Below, one piece after another: positions 28,106-36,097 of a DNA stretch of 55,143 bases; positions within the stretch are counted from its first letter, which is position 1; the number at the start of each line of letters is the position of its first letter. The notes under the pieces were generated by a model. That model was not told the origin of the DNA and ran no database searches. It was given only the letters and a program-made list of their open reading frames with translations. A program made the translations under genes and the position numbers. Source of the DNA: Pseudomonas songnenensis (GTDB lineage: Bacteria; Pseudomonadota; Gammaproteobacteria; Pseudomonadales; Pseudomonadaceae); contig NZ_RFFN01000010.1 of the NCBI RefSeq assembly GCF_003696315.1, positions 84,487 through 139,629 of the forward strand, in the 5' to 3' direction.

Positions 28106-29644
28106 ATGAAGATTCGTTCACAAGTTGGCATGGTCCTGAACCTGGACAAGTGCATCGGCTGCCACACCTGCTCGATCACCTGCAAGAACGTCTGGACCAG
28201 CCGCGAAGGCATGGAATACGCCTGGTTCAACAACGTCGAGACCAAGCCTGGCATCGGCTACCCGAAAGAGTGGGAGAACCAGGACAAGTGGAAGGGCGGC
28301 TGGGTGCGCAATGGTGACGGCACCATCAATCCGCGTATCGGCGGCAAGTTCCGCGTGCTGGCGAACATCTTCGCCAACCCGGACCTGCCGACGATCGATG
28401 ACTACTACGAGCCGTTCGACTTCGATTACCAGAACCTGCACACCGCGCCGATCTCCGATCACCAGCCGGTTGCACGTCCGCGCTCGCTGATCTCCGGTCA
28501 GCGCATGGAGAAGATCGAGTGGGGCCCGAACTGGGAAGAAATTCTCGGTACCGAGTTCGCCAAGCGTCGCAAGGACAAGAACTTCGACAAGATCCAGGCG
28601 GACATCTACGGGCAGTACGAAAACACCTTCATGATGTACCTGCCGCGCCTGTGCGAGCACTGCCTGAACCCGACCTGCGCCGCGTCCTGCCCGAGCGGTG
28701 CGATCTACAAGCGCGAGGAGGACGGCATCGTCCTCATCGACCAGGAAAAGTGCCGCGGCTGGCGCATGTGCATCAGCGGTTGCCCGTACAAGAAGATCTA
28801 CTTCAACTGGAAGAGCGGCAAATCCGAGAAGTGCATCTTCTGCTTCCCGCGCATCGAGGCCGGCATGCCGACCGTCTGTGCCGAGACCTGCGTAGGCCGC
28901 ATCCGCTACCTCGGCGTGCTGCTCTACGACGCCGACCGCATCCATGAAGTGGCCAGCACCGTCAACGAGCAGGACCTGTACGCCAAGCAACTGGAGATCT
29001 TCCTCGATCCGTTCGATCCGAAGGTCATCGAGCAGGCGCTCAACGACGGCGTACCGATGTCGGTGATCGAAGCTGCGCAGAAGTCGCCGGTGTACAAGAT
29101 GGCGGTCGACTGGAAGCTGGCCCTGCCGCTGCACCCGGAATACCGCACGCTGCCGATGGTGTGGTACGTGCCGCCGCTGTCGCCGATCCAGAACGCTGCC
29201 AGCGCCGGTCACGTCAGCATGGACGGCGTGCTGCCGGACGTCGACAGCCTGCGCATCCCGCTGCGTTACCTGGCCAACCTGCTCACTGCAGGTGACGAGG
29301 AGCCGGTCAAGCTGGCGCTCAAGCGCATGCTCGCCATGCGTGCCTACAAGCGCGCCGAGCAGGTCGATGGCGTGCAGGACCTCAAGGTGCTGGAGAGCGT
29401 CGGTCTGTCGGTGGCCCAGGTGGAAGACATGTACCGCTACCTGGCCATCGCCAACTACGAGGACCGCTACGTGATCCCGACCGCGCACCGCGAAGAGGCC
29501 ATGAGCGATGCCTTCGCCGAGCGCTCCGGTTGCGGTTTCAGCTTCGGCAGCGGCTGCTCGGGCGCCTCGGACACCAACATGTTCGGTGCCAAGAAGGCCA
29601 ACCGCCGCGACATCATCAAGACCGTCCAGCTGTGGGAGGACTGA
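28106..29644 (+). CDS. narH: Respiratory nitrate reductase beta subunit NarH
   Basis: 512 residues. Four iron-sulfur clusters are predicted from Cys groups: CIGCHTCSITCKNVW, CEHCLNPTCAASCPSG, CRGWRMCISGCPYKK and CIFCFPRIEAG...CAETC. The Trp in CRGWRMC replaces one Cys, which is the known basis of the [3Fe-4S] cluster. It carries electrons from the NarI hemes to NarG in the cytoplasm. The spacing to narJ is three bases. Confidence 0.98.
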   Translation: MKIRSQVGMVLNLDKCIGCHTCSITCKNVWTSREGMEYAWFNNVETKPGIGYPKEWENQDKWKGGWVRNGDGTINPRIGGKFRVLANIFANPDLPTIDDYYEPFDFDYQNLHTAPISDHQPVARPRSLISGQRMEKIEWGPNWEEILGTEFAKRRKDKNFDKIQADIYGQYENTFMMYLPRLCEHCLNPTCAASCPSGAIYKREEDGIVLIDQEKCRGWRMCISGCPYKKIYFNWKSGKSEKCIFCFPRIEAGMPTVCAETCVGRIRYLGVLLYDADRIHEVASTVNEQDLYAKQLEIFLDPFDPKVIEQALNDGVPMSVIEAAQKSPVYKMAVDWKLALPLHPEYRTLPMVWYVPPLSPIQNAASAGHVSMDGVLPDVDSLRIPLRYLANLLTAGDEEPVKLALKRMLAMRAYKRAEQVDGVQDLKVLESVGLSVAQVEDMYRYLAIANYEDRYVIPTAHREEAMSDAFAERSGCGFSFGSGCSGASDTNMFGAKKANRRDIIKTVQLWED

Positions 29645-29647
29645 GCC

Positions 29648-30403
29648 ATGCGCATCCTTAAAGTGATTTCCCTGCTGCTGGACTATCCCGACCAGCACCT
29701 GCGCGACGGCCATGCCGAACTGGCTCAGGCCATCGGCTCGGCCCGCGAGATCAGCCCGGAGCAGCGCATCGCGCTGCGCCGCCTGCTCGACGAGCTGACC
29801 GAAGACGACCTGATGGACGTGCAGGAGCGCTACACCGACCTGTTCGACCGCGGCCGTTCACTGTCGCTGCTGCTGTTCGAGCACGTGCATGGCGAGTCCC
29901 GCGACCGCGGCCAGGCCATGGTCGACCTGATGGCGCAGTACACCGAGGCCGGTTTCGACATCGGCGTACGCGAGCTGCCGGACTACATCCCGCTGTACCT
30001 CGAGTACCTCGCCACCCGCGATGACCTCGAGGCCCGCGAGGGTCTGGCCGACGTGTCGCACCTGCTGGCTCTGCTGGCAGCGCGTCTGCAGGAACGCGAG
30101 AGCCCGCATGCCGCGTGCTTCCGCGCACTGCTGCAGATCGCCGGCGAGCCGGTGCAGGAAACCCTGGCCAGCCTGCAGGAGCAGGTCGCCGCCGAGGAAC
30201 GCGACGACTCGCTGGAAGCGCTGGACAAGATCTGGGAGGAGGAACAGGTCAACTTCCTCCAGGCCGAGCAGCAGGATCGCTGCCCATCCATGCCGAGCGG
30301 GCCGGGCAAGGCTCGCGAGGAAAGCCCGGTGCCGCTGCACTGGACCGATTTCAAGCATGACGGGCAGGCCGCCGCGCTCGCCCAGGAGGTGCGCAATGTC
30401 TAA
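29648..30403 (+). CDS. narJ: Nitrate reductase assembly chaperone NarJ
   Basis: 251 residues. All-helical TorD/NarJ family: MRILKVISLLLDYPDQHLRDG at the start, then RYTDLFDRGRSLSLLLFEHVHGESRDRGQAMVDLM, the diagnostic NarJ stretch. It binds the NarG N-terminus and guides cofactor and cluster insertion before membrane attachment; it is not part of the final enzyme. The coding end overlaps narI by eight bases, implying coupled translation. Confidence 0.95.
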   Translation: MRILKVISLLLDYPDQHLRDGHAELAQAIGSAREISPEQRIALRRLLDELTEDDLMDVQERYTDLFDRGRSLSLLLFEHVHGESRDRGQAMVDLMAQYTEAGFDIGVRELPDYIPLYLEYLATRDDLEAREGLADVSHLLALLAARLQERESPHAACFRALLQIAGEPVQETLASLQEQVAAEERDDSLEALDKIWEEEQVNFLQAEQQDRCPSMPSGPGKAREESPVPLHWTDFKHDGQAAALAQEVRNV

Positions 30404-31187
30404 CTTCAATTTCCTGCTGTTCGGGGTCTACCCCTACATCGCCCTGGCCATCTGCCTGATCGGCAGCTGGGCACGTTTCGACCTTTCCCAGTACAGCTGG
30501 AAGGCCGGCTCGAGCCAGATGCTGTCGAACAACCGCATGCGCCTGGCGAGCAACCTGTTTCACGTCGGCATCATCTTCATCCTGGCCGGGCACTTCGTCG
30601 GCCTGCTGATGCCCGAGGCGCTGTACCACTCGTTCATCACCAGCGGTCAGAAGCAGATCGTGGCGATGGTGTCCGGCGGCTTCTTCGGCATCCTCTGCCT
30701 GATCGGTCTGGTGATGCTGATTCATCGCCGGCTGACCGACGCGCGCGTGCGGGCCACCTCCAACACCAGCGACATCATGATCCTCTTCGTGCTGCTGGCG
30801 CAGCTGGTGCTGGGTCTGCTGACCATCGTCGCCTCCACCGGCCATCTGGACGGTTCGGTGATGGTGCTGCTGGGTACCTGGGCGCAGAGCCTGGTCACCC
30901 TGCAGCCGGTCAAGGCCGCAGGTGCCATCGAGTCGGTCAGCGTGATCTACAAGCTGCACGTGTTCCTCGGCGTGACCCTGTTCGTGCTGTTCCCCTTCAC
31001 CCGTCTGGTGCACATCGTCAGTGCGCCGGTGTGGTACCTGGGCCGGCGCTACCAGATCGTCCGCCAGAAGGGCGTCAAGCCGAGCGTGCCGCGCCCGCAG
31101 CGCCCGCGCACCTACGAAGCACCGGCCCGCGAAACCGCAGTGCCGACCGCTGTGCCTGCCACGGCAAAGAGCAAGACCCCGGTATGA
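30396..31187 (+). CDS. narI: Respiratory nitrate reductase gamma subunit NarI (cytochrome b)
   Basis: 263 residues; the ATG at 30396 lies inside the narJ end with CAGGAGG upstream. Five membrane helices are visible. Heme b ligands are expected from NLFHVGIIFILAGHFVG and KLHVFLGVTLFVLFPFTRLVHIVSAP (His pairs). It oxidises quinol on the periplasmic side. A tail of about 35 residues rich in Pro, Ala and Arg, after the conserved RRYQIVRQKG, makes it longer than the 225-residue E. coli protein; its role is unknown. Confidence 0.96.
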   Translation: MSNFNFLLFGVYPYIALAICLIGSWARFDLSQYSWKAGSSQMLSNNRMRLASNLFHVGIIFILAGHFVGLLMPEALYHSFITSGQKQIVAMVSGGFFGILCLIGLVMLIHRRLTDARVRATSNTSDIMILFVLLAQLVLGLLTIVASTGHLDGSVMVLLGTWAQSLVTLQPVKAAGAIESVSVIYKLHVFLGVTLFVLFPFTRLVHIVSAPVWYLGRRYQIVRQKGVKPSVPRPQRPRTYEAPARETAVPTAVPATAKSKTPV

Positions 31188-31193
31188 CCCTTG

Positions 31194-31220
31194 CCGGCTG
31201 ACGCCTGGTGCGTCAGCCGG
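31194..31220 (+). terminator. Strong hairpin after narI
   Basis: CCGGCTGACGC (31194-31204) pairs perfectly with GCGTCAGCCGG (31210-31220) around CTGGT. There is no T run after it, and the isomerase gene starts 48 bases later. It may act as a 3' stabiliser or partial terminator that lowers expression of the next gene. Confidence 0.55.
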
Positions 31221-31268
31221 TCTGGCCGATCGGATCGAAGGTTCAAGCGTCTTATCGAGGTAATCATC

Positions 31269-32228
31269 ATGGGTTGTGGATGCGGTGGTAGCACAGGTGG
31301 AAGCGGCGGCTGCGGTGGCGGCGCGCGTCCGGAAATCGAAGTGCCGGCGGATGCCCCTCTGTTCGAGGAGCTGCCGCACGAGGAAGACAGCGAGCCGGCT
31401 GCCGAGCAGGCATCCGCTGAACCGCTGCTGATCGCCAGCAGCGAACAGGAATGGCCGCGGGTGCGGGTCAATGGGGTGGCGATTGCTTCCCAGGCCATCG
31501 CCCAGGAACTGCAGTATCACCCGGCCGAAAGCCGCGAAGAGGCCGTCTACCTGGCGACCCAGGCGCTGGTGCTGCGTGAGTTGCTGCAGCAGCGCATCGG
31601 CGAGCTGGGCCTGGTGGTGCGCGCCGAGGCCGGCGAAAGCGAGGAGGAGGCGGCCACCCGCACGCTGATCGAGCAGGAAGTACCGCTGCCGCTGGCCGAC
31701 GAGGCTGCCTGCCGGCAGTACTACAGTGGCAACCAGCAGCGCTTCTTCAGCGCGCCGTTGCTGGCCGCGCGGCACATCCTGCTGGCCTGTCCGGCGGATG
31801 ACGCCGAGGCGCGCAGCCTGGCTCGCGAACAGGCCCAGAGGCTGATCGCCGAGCTGCAGGCCGCACCGCAACGCTTCGCCGAGCTGGCGTTGCAGCATTC
31901 CGCTTGCCCGTCCAAGGCGCAGGGCGGCGCACTGGGCCAGATCAGCAAGGGCCAGACGGTGCCGGAGTTCGAGCGCCAGCTGTTCCGTTTGCCGGTCGGT
32001 CTGTGCACGCAGCCGCTGGAAAGCCGCTACGGCTATCACCTGGTGTTCGTCGATCAGCGCATCGAAGGCGAGCAGCTGCCTTACGAGGTGGTCGCCGGTT
32101 CGATTCGCGCCGAGCTCAACCAGCGCGTCTGGCAGATCGGTGTCAGCCAGTACCTGCAGAATCTGGTGGGTGCGGCGAACATCGAAGGCATCCATATGCA
32201 GGGTGCGGAAACGCCACTGATGCAATAG
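31269..32228 (+). CDS. Parvulin-type peptidyl-prolyl isomerase of the nar operon, Cys/Gly-rich N-terminus
   Basis: 319 residues; ATG at 31269 with CGAGG upstream. A short MGCGCGGSTGGSGGCGGG head is followed by an acidic linker. A SurA/NifM-like helical region then precedes a rotamase domain (AARHILLACPADDAEAR...FAELALQHSACPSKAQGGALGQISKGQTVPEFERQLFRL). There is no signal peptide, so it is likely cytoplasmic. It resembles NifM, which matures an iron-sulfur protein, and by position may assist folding of NarGHI. This is inference; pseudomonad nar operons commonly carry such a gene. Confidence 0.87.
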   Translation: MGCGCGGSTGGSGGCGGGARPEIEVPADAPLFEELPHEEDSEPAAEQASAEPLLIASSEQEWPRVRVNGVAIASQAIAQELQYHPAESREEAVYLATQALVLRELLQQRIGELGLVVRAEAGESEEEAATRTLIEQEVPLPLADEAACRQYYSGNQQRFFSAPLLAARHILLACPADDAEARSLAREQAQRLIAELQAAPQRFAELALQHSACPSKAQGGALGQISKGQTVPEFERQLFRLPVGLCTQPLESRYGYHLVFVDQRIEGEQLPYEVVAGSIRAELNQRVWQIGVSQYLQNLVGAANIEGIHMQGAETPLMQ

Positions 32229-32287
32229 CGGCGGCTTGGCTCCGCGTCGGGTGGACGATGTTTTACCCATCACCGAGCGGGGCCAAT

Positions 32288-32371
32288 GGTGGATGGCGCT
32301 GCATCCATCCACCTAGGCGGTAATGAGCGAGCCTGTGAGGGCCCCGGCGGATGAGCAGAGCGGCATCCGCC
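32288..32371. repeat. Two related hairpins upstream of moaA
   Basis: GGTGGATG (32288-32295) pairs with CATCCACC (32306-32313), and GGCGGATG (32346-32353) with CATCCGCC (32364-32371). The loops are both ten bases, and the T-A to C-G change is compensated. The rest of the 167-base gap holds no other recognisable element. Confidence 0.5.
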
Positions 32372-32395
32372 CCACGAAGTACAGAGAGCTTGGCG

Positions 32396-33385
32396 ATGAC
32401 TCAATTACGCGATGCCCACAACCGCCAGATCGACTACCTGCGCATGTCGGTGACCGACCGCTGCGACTTCCGCTGCGTCTACTGCATGGCCGAGGACATG
32501 ACCTTCCTGCCGCGCCAGCAGGTGCTCGGTCTGGAGGAGTTGGAGCGCATCGCGCGCATTTTCGTCGGCCTCGGGGTGAAGAAGATTCGCCTTACCGGCG
32601 GCGAGCCGCTGGTACGCCAGGGCATCGTCGGTCTCTGCGAGCGCATCGCGGCATTGCCGGGCCTGCGCGAACTGGTGATGACCACCAACGGCTCGCAGCT
32701 GGTCAAGCTTGCCGCGCCGCTGGCTCGGGCCGGGGTCAAGCGGCTGAACATCAGCCTGGATAGCCTGGACGCCGAGAAATTCCACGCCATTACCCGCACC
32801 GGCCAGCTGCAACAGGTGCTCGACGGTATCGATGCGGCACGTGACGCCGGCTTCGAGCGGATCAAGCTCAATGCGGTGGTGATGAAGGGCCGCAACGCCG
32901 AGGAGGTCGCCGACCTGGTGGACTTCGCCATCGCCGGCGGGCTGGACCTGAGCTTCATCGAGGAAATGCCGCTGGGCGACGTCGGTCGGTCGCGGGGTGA
33001 GAGCTTCTGCTCCAGCGACGAAGTACGCGCGCTGATCGCCGAGCGCCACACGTTGATCGATTCGGCCGAGCAGAGCGGCGGCCCGGCGCGCTACGTGCGC
33101 CTTGCGGACCATCCACAGACGCGCATCGGCTTCATCTCGCCGCATTCCCACAACTTCTGCTCCACCTGCAACCGCGTACGGCTGACGGTGGAGGGGCGCC
33201 TGCTGCTGTGCCTGGGGCACGAGAATTCCATCGACCTGCGCGCACTGCTGCGCCGCCATCCGACCAACGACCAGCCGGTGATCGACGCCATCCACGCCGC
33301 GCTGCAGCGCAAACCGCTGCGCCATGAATTCTCCAGCAGCGGCGAGGTCCAGGTGTTGCGCTTCATGAATGCCAGCGGCGGTTGA
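32396..33385 (+). CDS. moaA: GTP 3',8-cyclase MoaA (molybdenum cofactor biosynthesis)
   Basis: 329 residues; ATG at 32396 with GAGAG upstream, preferred to an in-frame start at 32351 that lies in the hairpin region. The radical SAM motif is [12 protein letters not shown]. The second iron-sulfur cluster comes from [21 protein letters not shown]. The protein ends in the conserved Gly-Gly tail (NASGG). It converts GTP to 3',8-cyclo-GTP, the first molybdenum cofactor step. Linkage with narGHJI supplies cofactor for NarG. Confidence 0.96.
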   Translation: MTQLRDAHNRQIDYLRMSVTDRCDFRCVYCMAEDMTFLPRQQVLGLEELERIARIFVGLGVKKIRLTGGEPLVRQGIVGLCERIAALPGLRELVMTTNGSQLVKLAAPLARAGVKRLNISLDSLDAEKFHAITRTGQLQQVLDGIDAARDAGFERIKLNAVVMKGRNAEEVADLVDFAIAGGLDLSFIEEMPLGDVGRSRGESFCSSDEVRALIAERHTLIDSAEQSGGPARYVRLADHPQTRIGFISPHSHNFCSTCNRVRLTVEGRLLLCLGHENSIDLRALLRRHPTNDQPVIDAIHAALQRKPLRHEFSSSGEVQVLRFMNASGG

Positions 33386-33434
33386 GACCAGTGCCCCACG
33401 GGCTACGAGTCGACCGCCTAATTCGCTACCATCG

Positions 33435-33481
33435 ACCGGCATTGCCGGTTTGACCCACGTGCCCGGCTGCCGCAGCCGGGC
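33435..33481 (+). other. Two hairpins in the moaA-moaB gap
   Basis: ACCGGC/GCCGGT (33435-33449, loop ATT) and GCCCGGCTG/CAGCCGGGC (33461-33481, loop CCG) lie 50-100 bases after the moaA stop. Neither is followed by a good T run. The remaining gap to 33628 shows no clear promoter. Confidence 0.4.
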
Positions 33482-33628
33482 CTTGTCGCAGAGCCAGGTC
33501 GCACAATCGCCTGCAGCGTTGTCAGACCTCATGGCACCCGTGCCGCGCGGACATACCTCCAATGGGGAATGGGTTCGCGCACGGCGCCGGTGCAGCCTGC
33601 GCACACATCTTCAAGGGAGTTTCGAGCC

Positions 33629-34174
33629 ATGGCTCACCTGTCCAACAGCGAATTCCAGCCCCTGAGCATTGCGGTGCTCACGGTGAGCGACACCCGTAAC
33701 ATCGATTCCGATACCTCCGGCCAGGCGCTGATCGACGGCCTGCAGAGCGCAGGCCACACGCTGACCGAACGGGCCATCGTCAAGGACGACGTCTGGCAGA
33801 TCCGCGCCCGCGTCTGCAGCTGGATTGCCAGCGAAAACGTGCAGGTCGTGCTGATCACCGGCGGCACCGGTTTCACCGCCCGCGACAACACTCCGCAGGC
33901 GGTGCAGCCGCTGCTGGACAAGGACGTCGACGGCTTCGGCGAACTGTTCCGCTACGTTTCGCTGGGCGAGATCGGCACCTCCACCGTGCAGTCCCGCGCC
34001 CTGGCCGGCATGAGCAATGGCACGCTGGTCTGCTGCCTGCCGGGCTCGACCAATGCCTGCCGCACCGCCTGGAACAAGATCCTTGTCGAGCAGCTGGACA
34101 GCCGCACCAAGCCTTGCAACTTCGTGCCGCACCTCAAGGCCAGCGCGGTCGAATACTGCGGGCCGCGCTCATGA
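33629..34174 (+). CDS. moaB: Molybdenum cofactor biosynthesis protein MoaB
   Basis: 181 residues; ATG at 33629 with AAGGGAG upstream. It is a MogA/MoaB-fold protein: LTVSDTRNIDSDTSGQ, LITGGTGFTARDNTPQAVQPLLDK and LCCLPGSTNACRTAWN-like (here VCCLPGSTNACRTAWN) match the MPT-binding loops. It adenylylates molybdopterin or plays a related role. The stop overlaps the moeA start (ATGA). Confidence 0.94.
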   Translation: MAHLSNSEFQPLSIAVLTVSDTRNIDSDTSGQALIDGLQSAGHTLTERAIVKDDVWQIRARVCSWIASENVQVVLITGGTGFTARDNTPQAVQPLLDKDVDGFGELFRYVSLGEIGTSTVQSRALAGMSNGTLVCCLPGSTNACRTAWNKILVEQLDSRTKPCNFVPHLKASAVEYCGPRS

Positions 34175-35403
34175 GCGCCTGTGGCTGCGACACCAGTGGC
34201 CTGAAACCGGTCGACGAGGCCATCGCCGAACTGCTGGCACGGGTGCCGGCGCTGCCGCCGGTAGAACACGTCGCGCTGTCCGATGCCCTCGGCCGGGTGC
34301 TGGCCGAATCCCTCGACGCTCCTTTCCCGGTGCCGGCGTGGGACAACAGCGCAATGGACGGCTACGCCCTGCGCGCCGCCGACCTGCCGGCCGAAGGCGG
34401 CTGGCTGCCACTGGCCGGGCGCATCGCCGCCGGTGATGCCGCCGACCAGCAACTGCCTGCCGGCCACGCCGTGCGCATCTTCACCGGCGCGCCGCTGCCG
34501 CCGGGTGCCGATACCGTGGTGGCGCAGGAGGATTGCCAGATCGAGGCTGATCGCGTGCATTTCCCCGGCGTCATCCAGGGCGCCCATGTGCGTCGGCAGG
34601 GCGAGGAGCTAGAGGCCGGCGCCCCGGTGCTGCAGGCCGGCAAGCGCCTGCGGCCGCAGGAGATCGGCCTGCTGGCGAGCTTCGGCGTCGCCCGCGTGGC
34701 GGTCTATCGGCGCCTGCGTATCGGTCTGCTCTCCAGCGGCAACGAGCTGCGCGAACCCGGCGAGCCGCTGGCGCCCGGGCAGATCTACAACTCCAACCGC
34801 TACTGCCTGCTCACGGTGCTGCGCAGCCTTGGAATGGAGGTTCACGACTACGAAATCCTCGTCGACGAACTGGCCGCCAGCCGGGATGCCCTGGCGCTGG
34901 CCGCGTCCGAATGGGACATGCTGATCACCTCCGGCGGCGTCTCGGTCGGCGAGGAGGATCACCTCAAGCAGGCCATTCGCGAACTGGGCGAGCTGCACAT
35001 GTGGCGCCTGGCGATCCAGCCCGGCAAGCCGCTGGCCTTTGGCGAGGTCAATGGCAAGCCGTGGATCGGCCTGCCGGGCAATCCGGCTGCGGCGCTGATC
35101 ACCTCGCTGGTGGTGGCGCGGCCGTTCCTGCTCAGTGCCCAGGGTTGCACCGAGGTGCTGCCCAAGCCGCTGCGCCTGACCGCCGGCTTCGCCTGGCGCA
35201 AACCGAACAACCGCCGCCAGTACCTGCGCGCGCGGCTGGAGCAGGTCGATGGCGAGATGCGCGTGTGCCTGCACCCGCGCCAGGGTTCGGCGATGCTGAC
35301 CTCGGCCAGCTGGGCCGAAGGCCTGGCCATCGTCGAGCGCAACCGTACGCTGGAAGAGGGTGAAACGGTTGAATATCTGCCGTTCAGCGAACTGCTCGGC
35401 TGA
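34171..35403 (+). CDS. moeA: Molybdopterin molybdenumtransferase MoeA
   Basis: 410 residues, usual length. AWDNSAMDGYALRAADL is the conserved MoeA N-terminal motif, TGAPLPPGADTVVAQED the domain III part, and SGGVSVGEEDHLK and GLPGNPAAALITSLVVARPFL the MPT-binding domain. It inserts molybdate into adenylylated molybdopterin. The ATG overlaps moaB, so the two are co-translated. It is the last gene of the molybdenum section before a bidirectional terminator. Confidence 0.96.
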   Translation: MSACGCDTSGLKPVDEAIAELLARVPALPPVEHVALSDALGRVLAESLDAPFPVPAWDNSAMDGYALRAADLPAEGGWLPLAGRIAAGDAADQQLPAGHAVRIFTGAPLPPGADTVVAQEDCQIEADRVHFPGVIQGAHVRRQGEELEAGAPVLQAGKRLRPQEIGLLASFGVARVAVYRRLRIGLLSSGNELREPGEPLAPGQIYNSNRYCLLTVLRSLGMEVHDYEILVDELAASRDALALAASEWDMLITSGGVSVGEEDHLKQAIRELGELHMWRLAIQPGKPLAFGEVNGKPWIGLPGNPAAALITSLVVARPFLLSAQGCTEVLPKPLRLTAGFAWRKPNNRRQYLRARLEQVDGEMRVCLHPRQGSAMLTSASWAEGLAIVERNRTLEEGETVEYLPFSELLG

Positions 35404-35410
35404 CACATGA

Positions 35411-35445
35411 AAACGCCCGGTCGATGATCAGTCGACCGGGCGTTT
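35411..35445. terminator. Bidirectional terminator between moeA and the cytochrome b561 gene
   Basis: A 14-bp perfect inverted repeat, AAACGCCCGGTCGA (35411-35424) and TCGACCGGGCGTTT (35432-35445) with a seven-base loop. A-run and T-run ends serve both convergent transcripts. Confidence 0.85.
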
Positions 35446-35458
35446 CTGCGTCTGCGCG

Positions 35459-36010
35459 TCAGGCCTGGCGGTGGCGCGGCAGCATGCGTTGCAGGGTGCC
35501 GTCGCGGCGCACGTACTGGTGGAACAGCGCCGCAGCCGCATGCAGGCCGATCAGCCAGTAGCCGGCTACTGCCAGCGTTTCATGCAGCTCCTTGAACCGG
35601 CCGGCCAGCTCCTGGTTGGCACCGACCAGCGCCGGCAGCTCGAGGCCGAAGAGGGGAATCGGCTTGCCTGCCGCGCTCAGGGTCAGCCAGCCGAGCAGAG
35701 GCAGGCCGATCATCAGCGCGTACAGCGCCAGGTGCATCAGCTTGGCCAGCGCCCGTTCCCAGACGGCACTGACCACCGCCTTCGGCGCCGGATGCAGCCA
35801 GCGCGCCATCAGACGCAGCCAGACCAGCGCGAACACCGTCAGGCCGAGCATGAAATGCCAGTGCTTGAGCAACTCTCGCGGCTCGCTGCCCTTGGGGAAA
35901 TTGCCCTTGAGTTCAATGGTCGCGTAAACCGCCGCGATCAACAGCAGCATCAGCCAGTGCAGCCCGATGGAAAGCCGCCCGTATCTCGCCGCCTCTGCCT
36001 TATTGCTCAT
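35459..36010 (-). CDS. Cytochrome b561 (diheme, membrane)
   Basis: 183 residues; ATG at 36010. Four membrane helices with His ligands in LSIGLHWLMLLL, LLKHWHFMLGL and KELHETLAVAGYWLIGLHAAAALFHQY. This is the bacterial b561/YodB type, passing electrons from quinol to a periplasmic partner or superoxide. A QseB-like site lies 47 bases upstream. It is the last of the minus-strand genes read from 42519 down, and may be transcribed both from its own promoter and by read-through. Confidence 0.9.
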   Translation of the reverse strand: MSNKAEAARYGRLSIGLHWLMLLLIAAVYATIELKGNFPKGSEPRELLKHWHFMLGLTVFALVWLRLMARWLHPAPKAVVSAVWERALAKLMHLALYALMIGLPLLGWLTLSAAGKPIPLFGLELPALVGANQELAGRFKELHETLAVAGYWLIGLHAAAALFHQYVRRDGTLQRMLPRHRQA

Positions 36011-36057
36011 TTCACCTACTCCACGTGTGGGTAACGTGGCGATTCTAGGTGGCGAAA

Positions 36058-36074
36058 CTTAAGCGAAGCTTAGC
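36058..36074 (-). promoter_or_regulatory. QseB/PmrA-like direct repeat before the cytochrome b561 gene
   Basis: Plus-strand CTTAAG-CGAAG-CTTAGC, an 11-base-period repeat close to CTTAAG-N5-CTTAAG. It ends 47 bases from the start codon at 36010. The motif match is read directly; the regulator is inferred. Confidence 0.6.
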
Positions 36075-36097
36075 GGTGGGCGGACCGTTTGCCGCAG

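Noticed and set aside
32229..32395. Molybdenum cofactor riboswitch before moaA
   Set aside because: The hairpins here are simple repeats also seen at 54 kb; I could not find the multi-stem Moco RNA layout.
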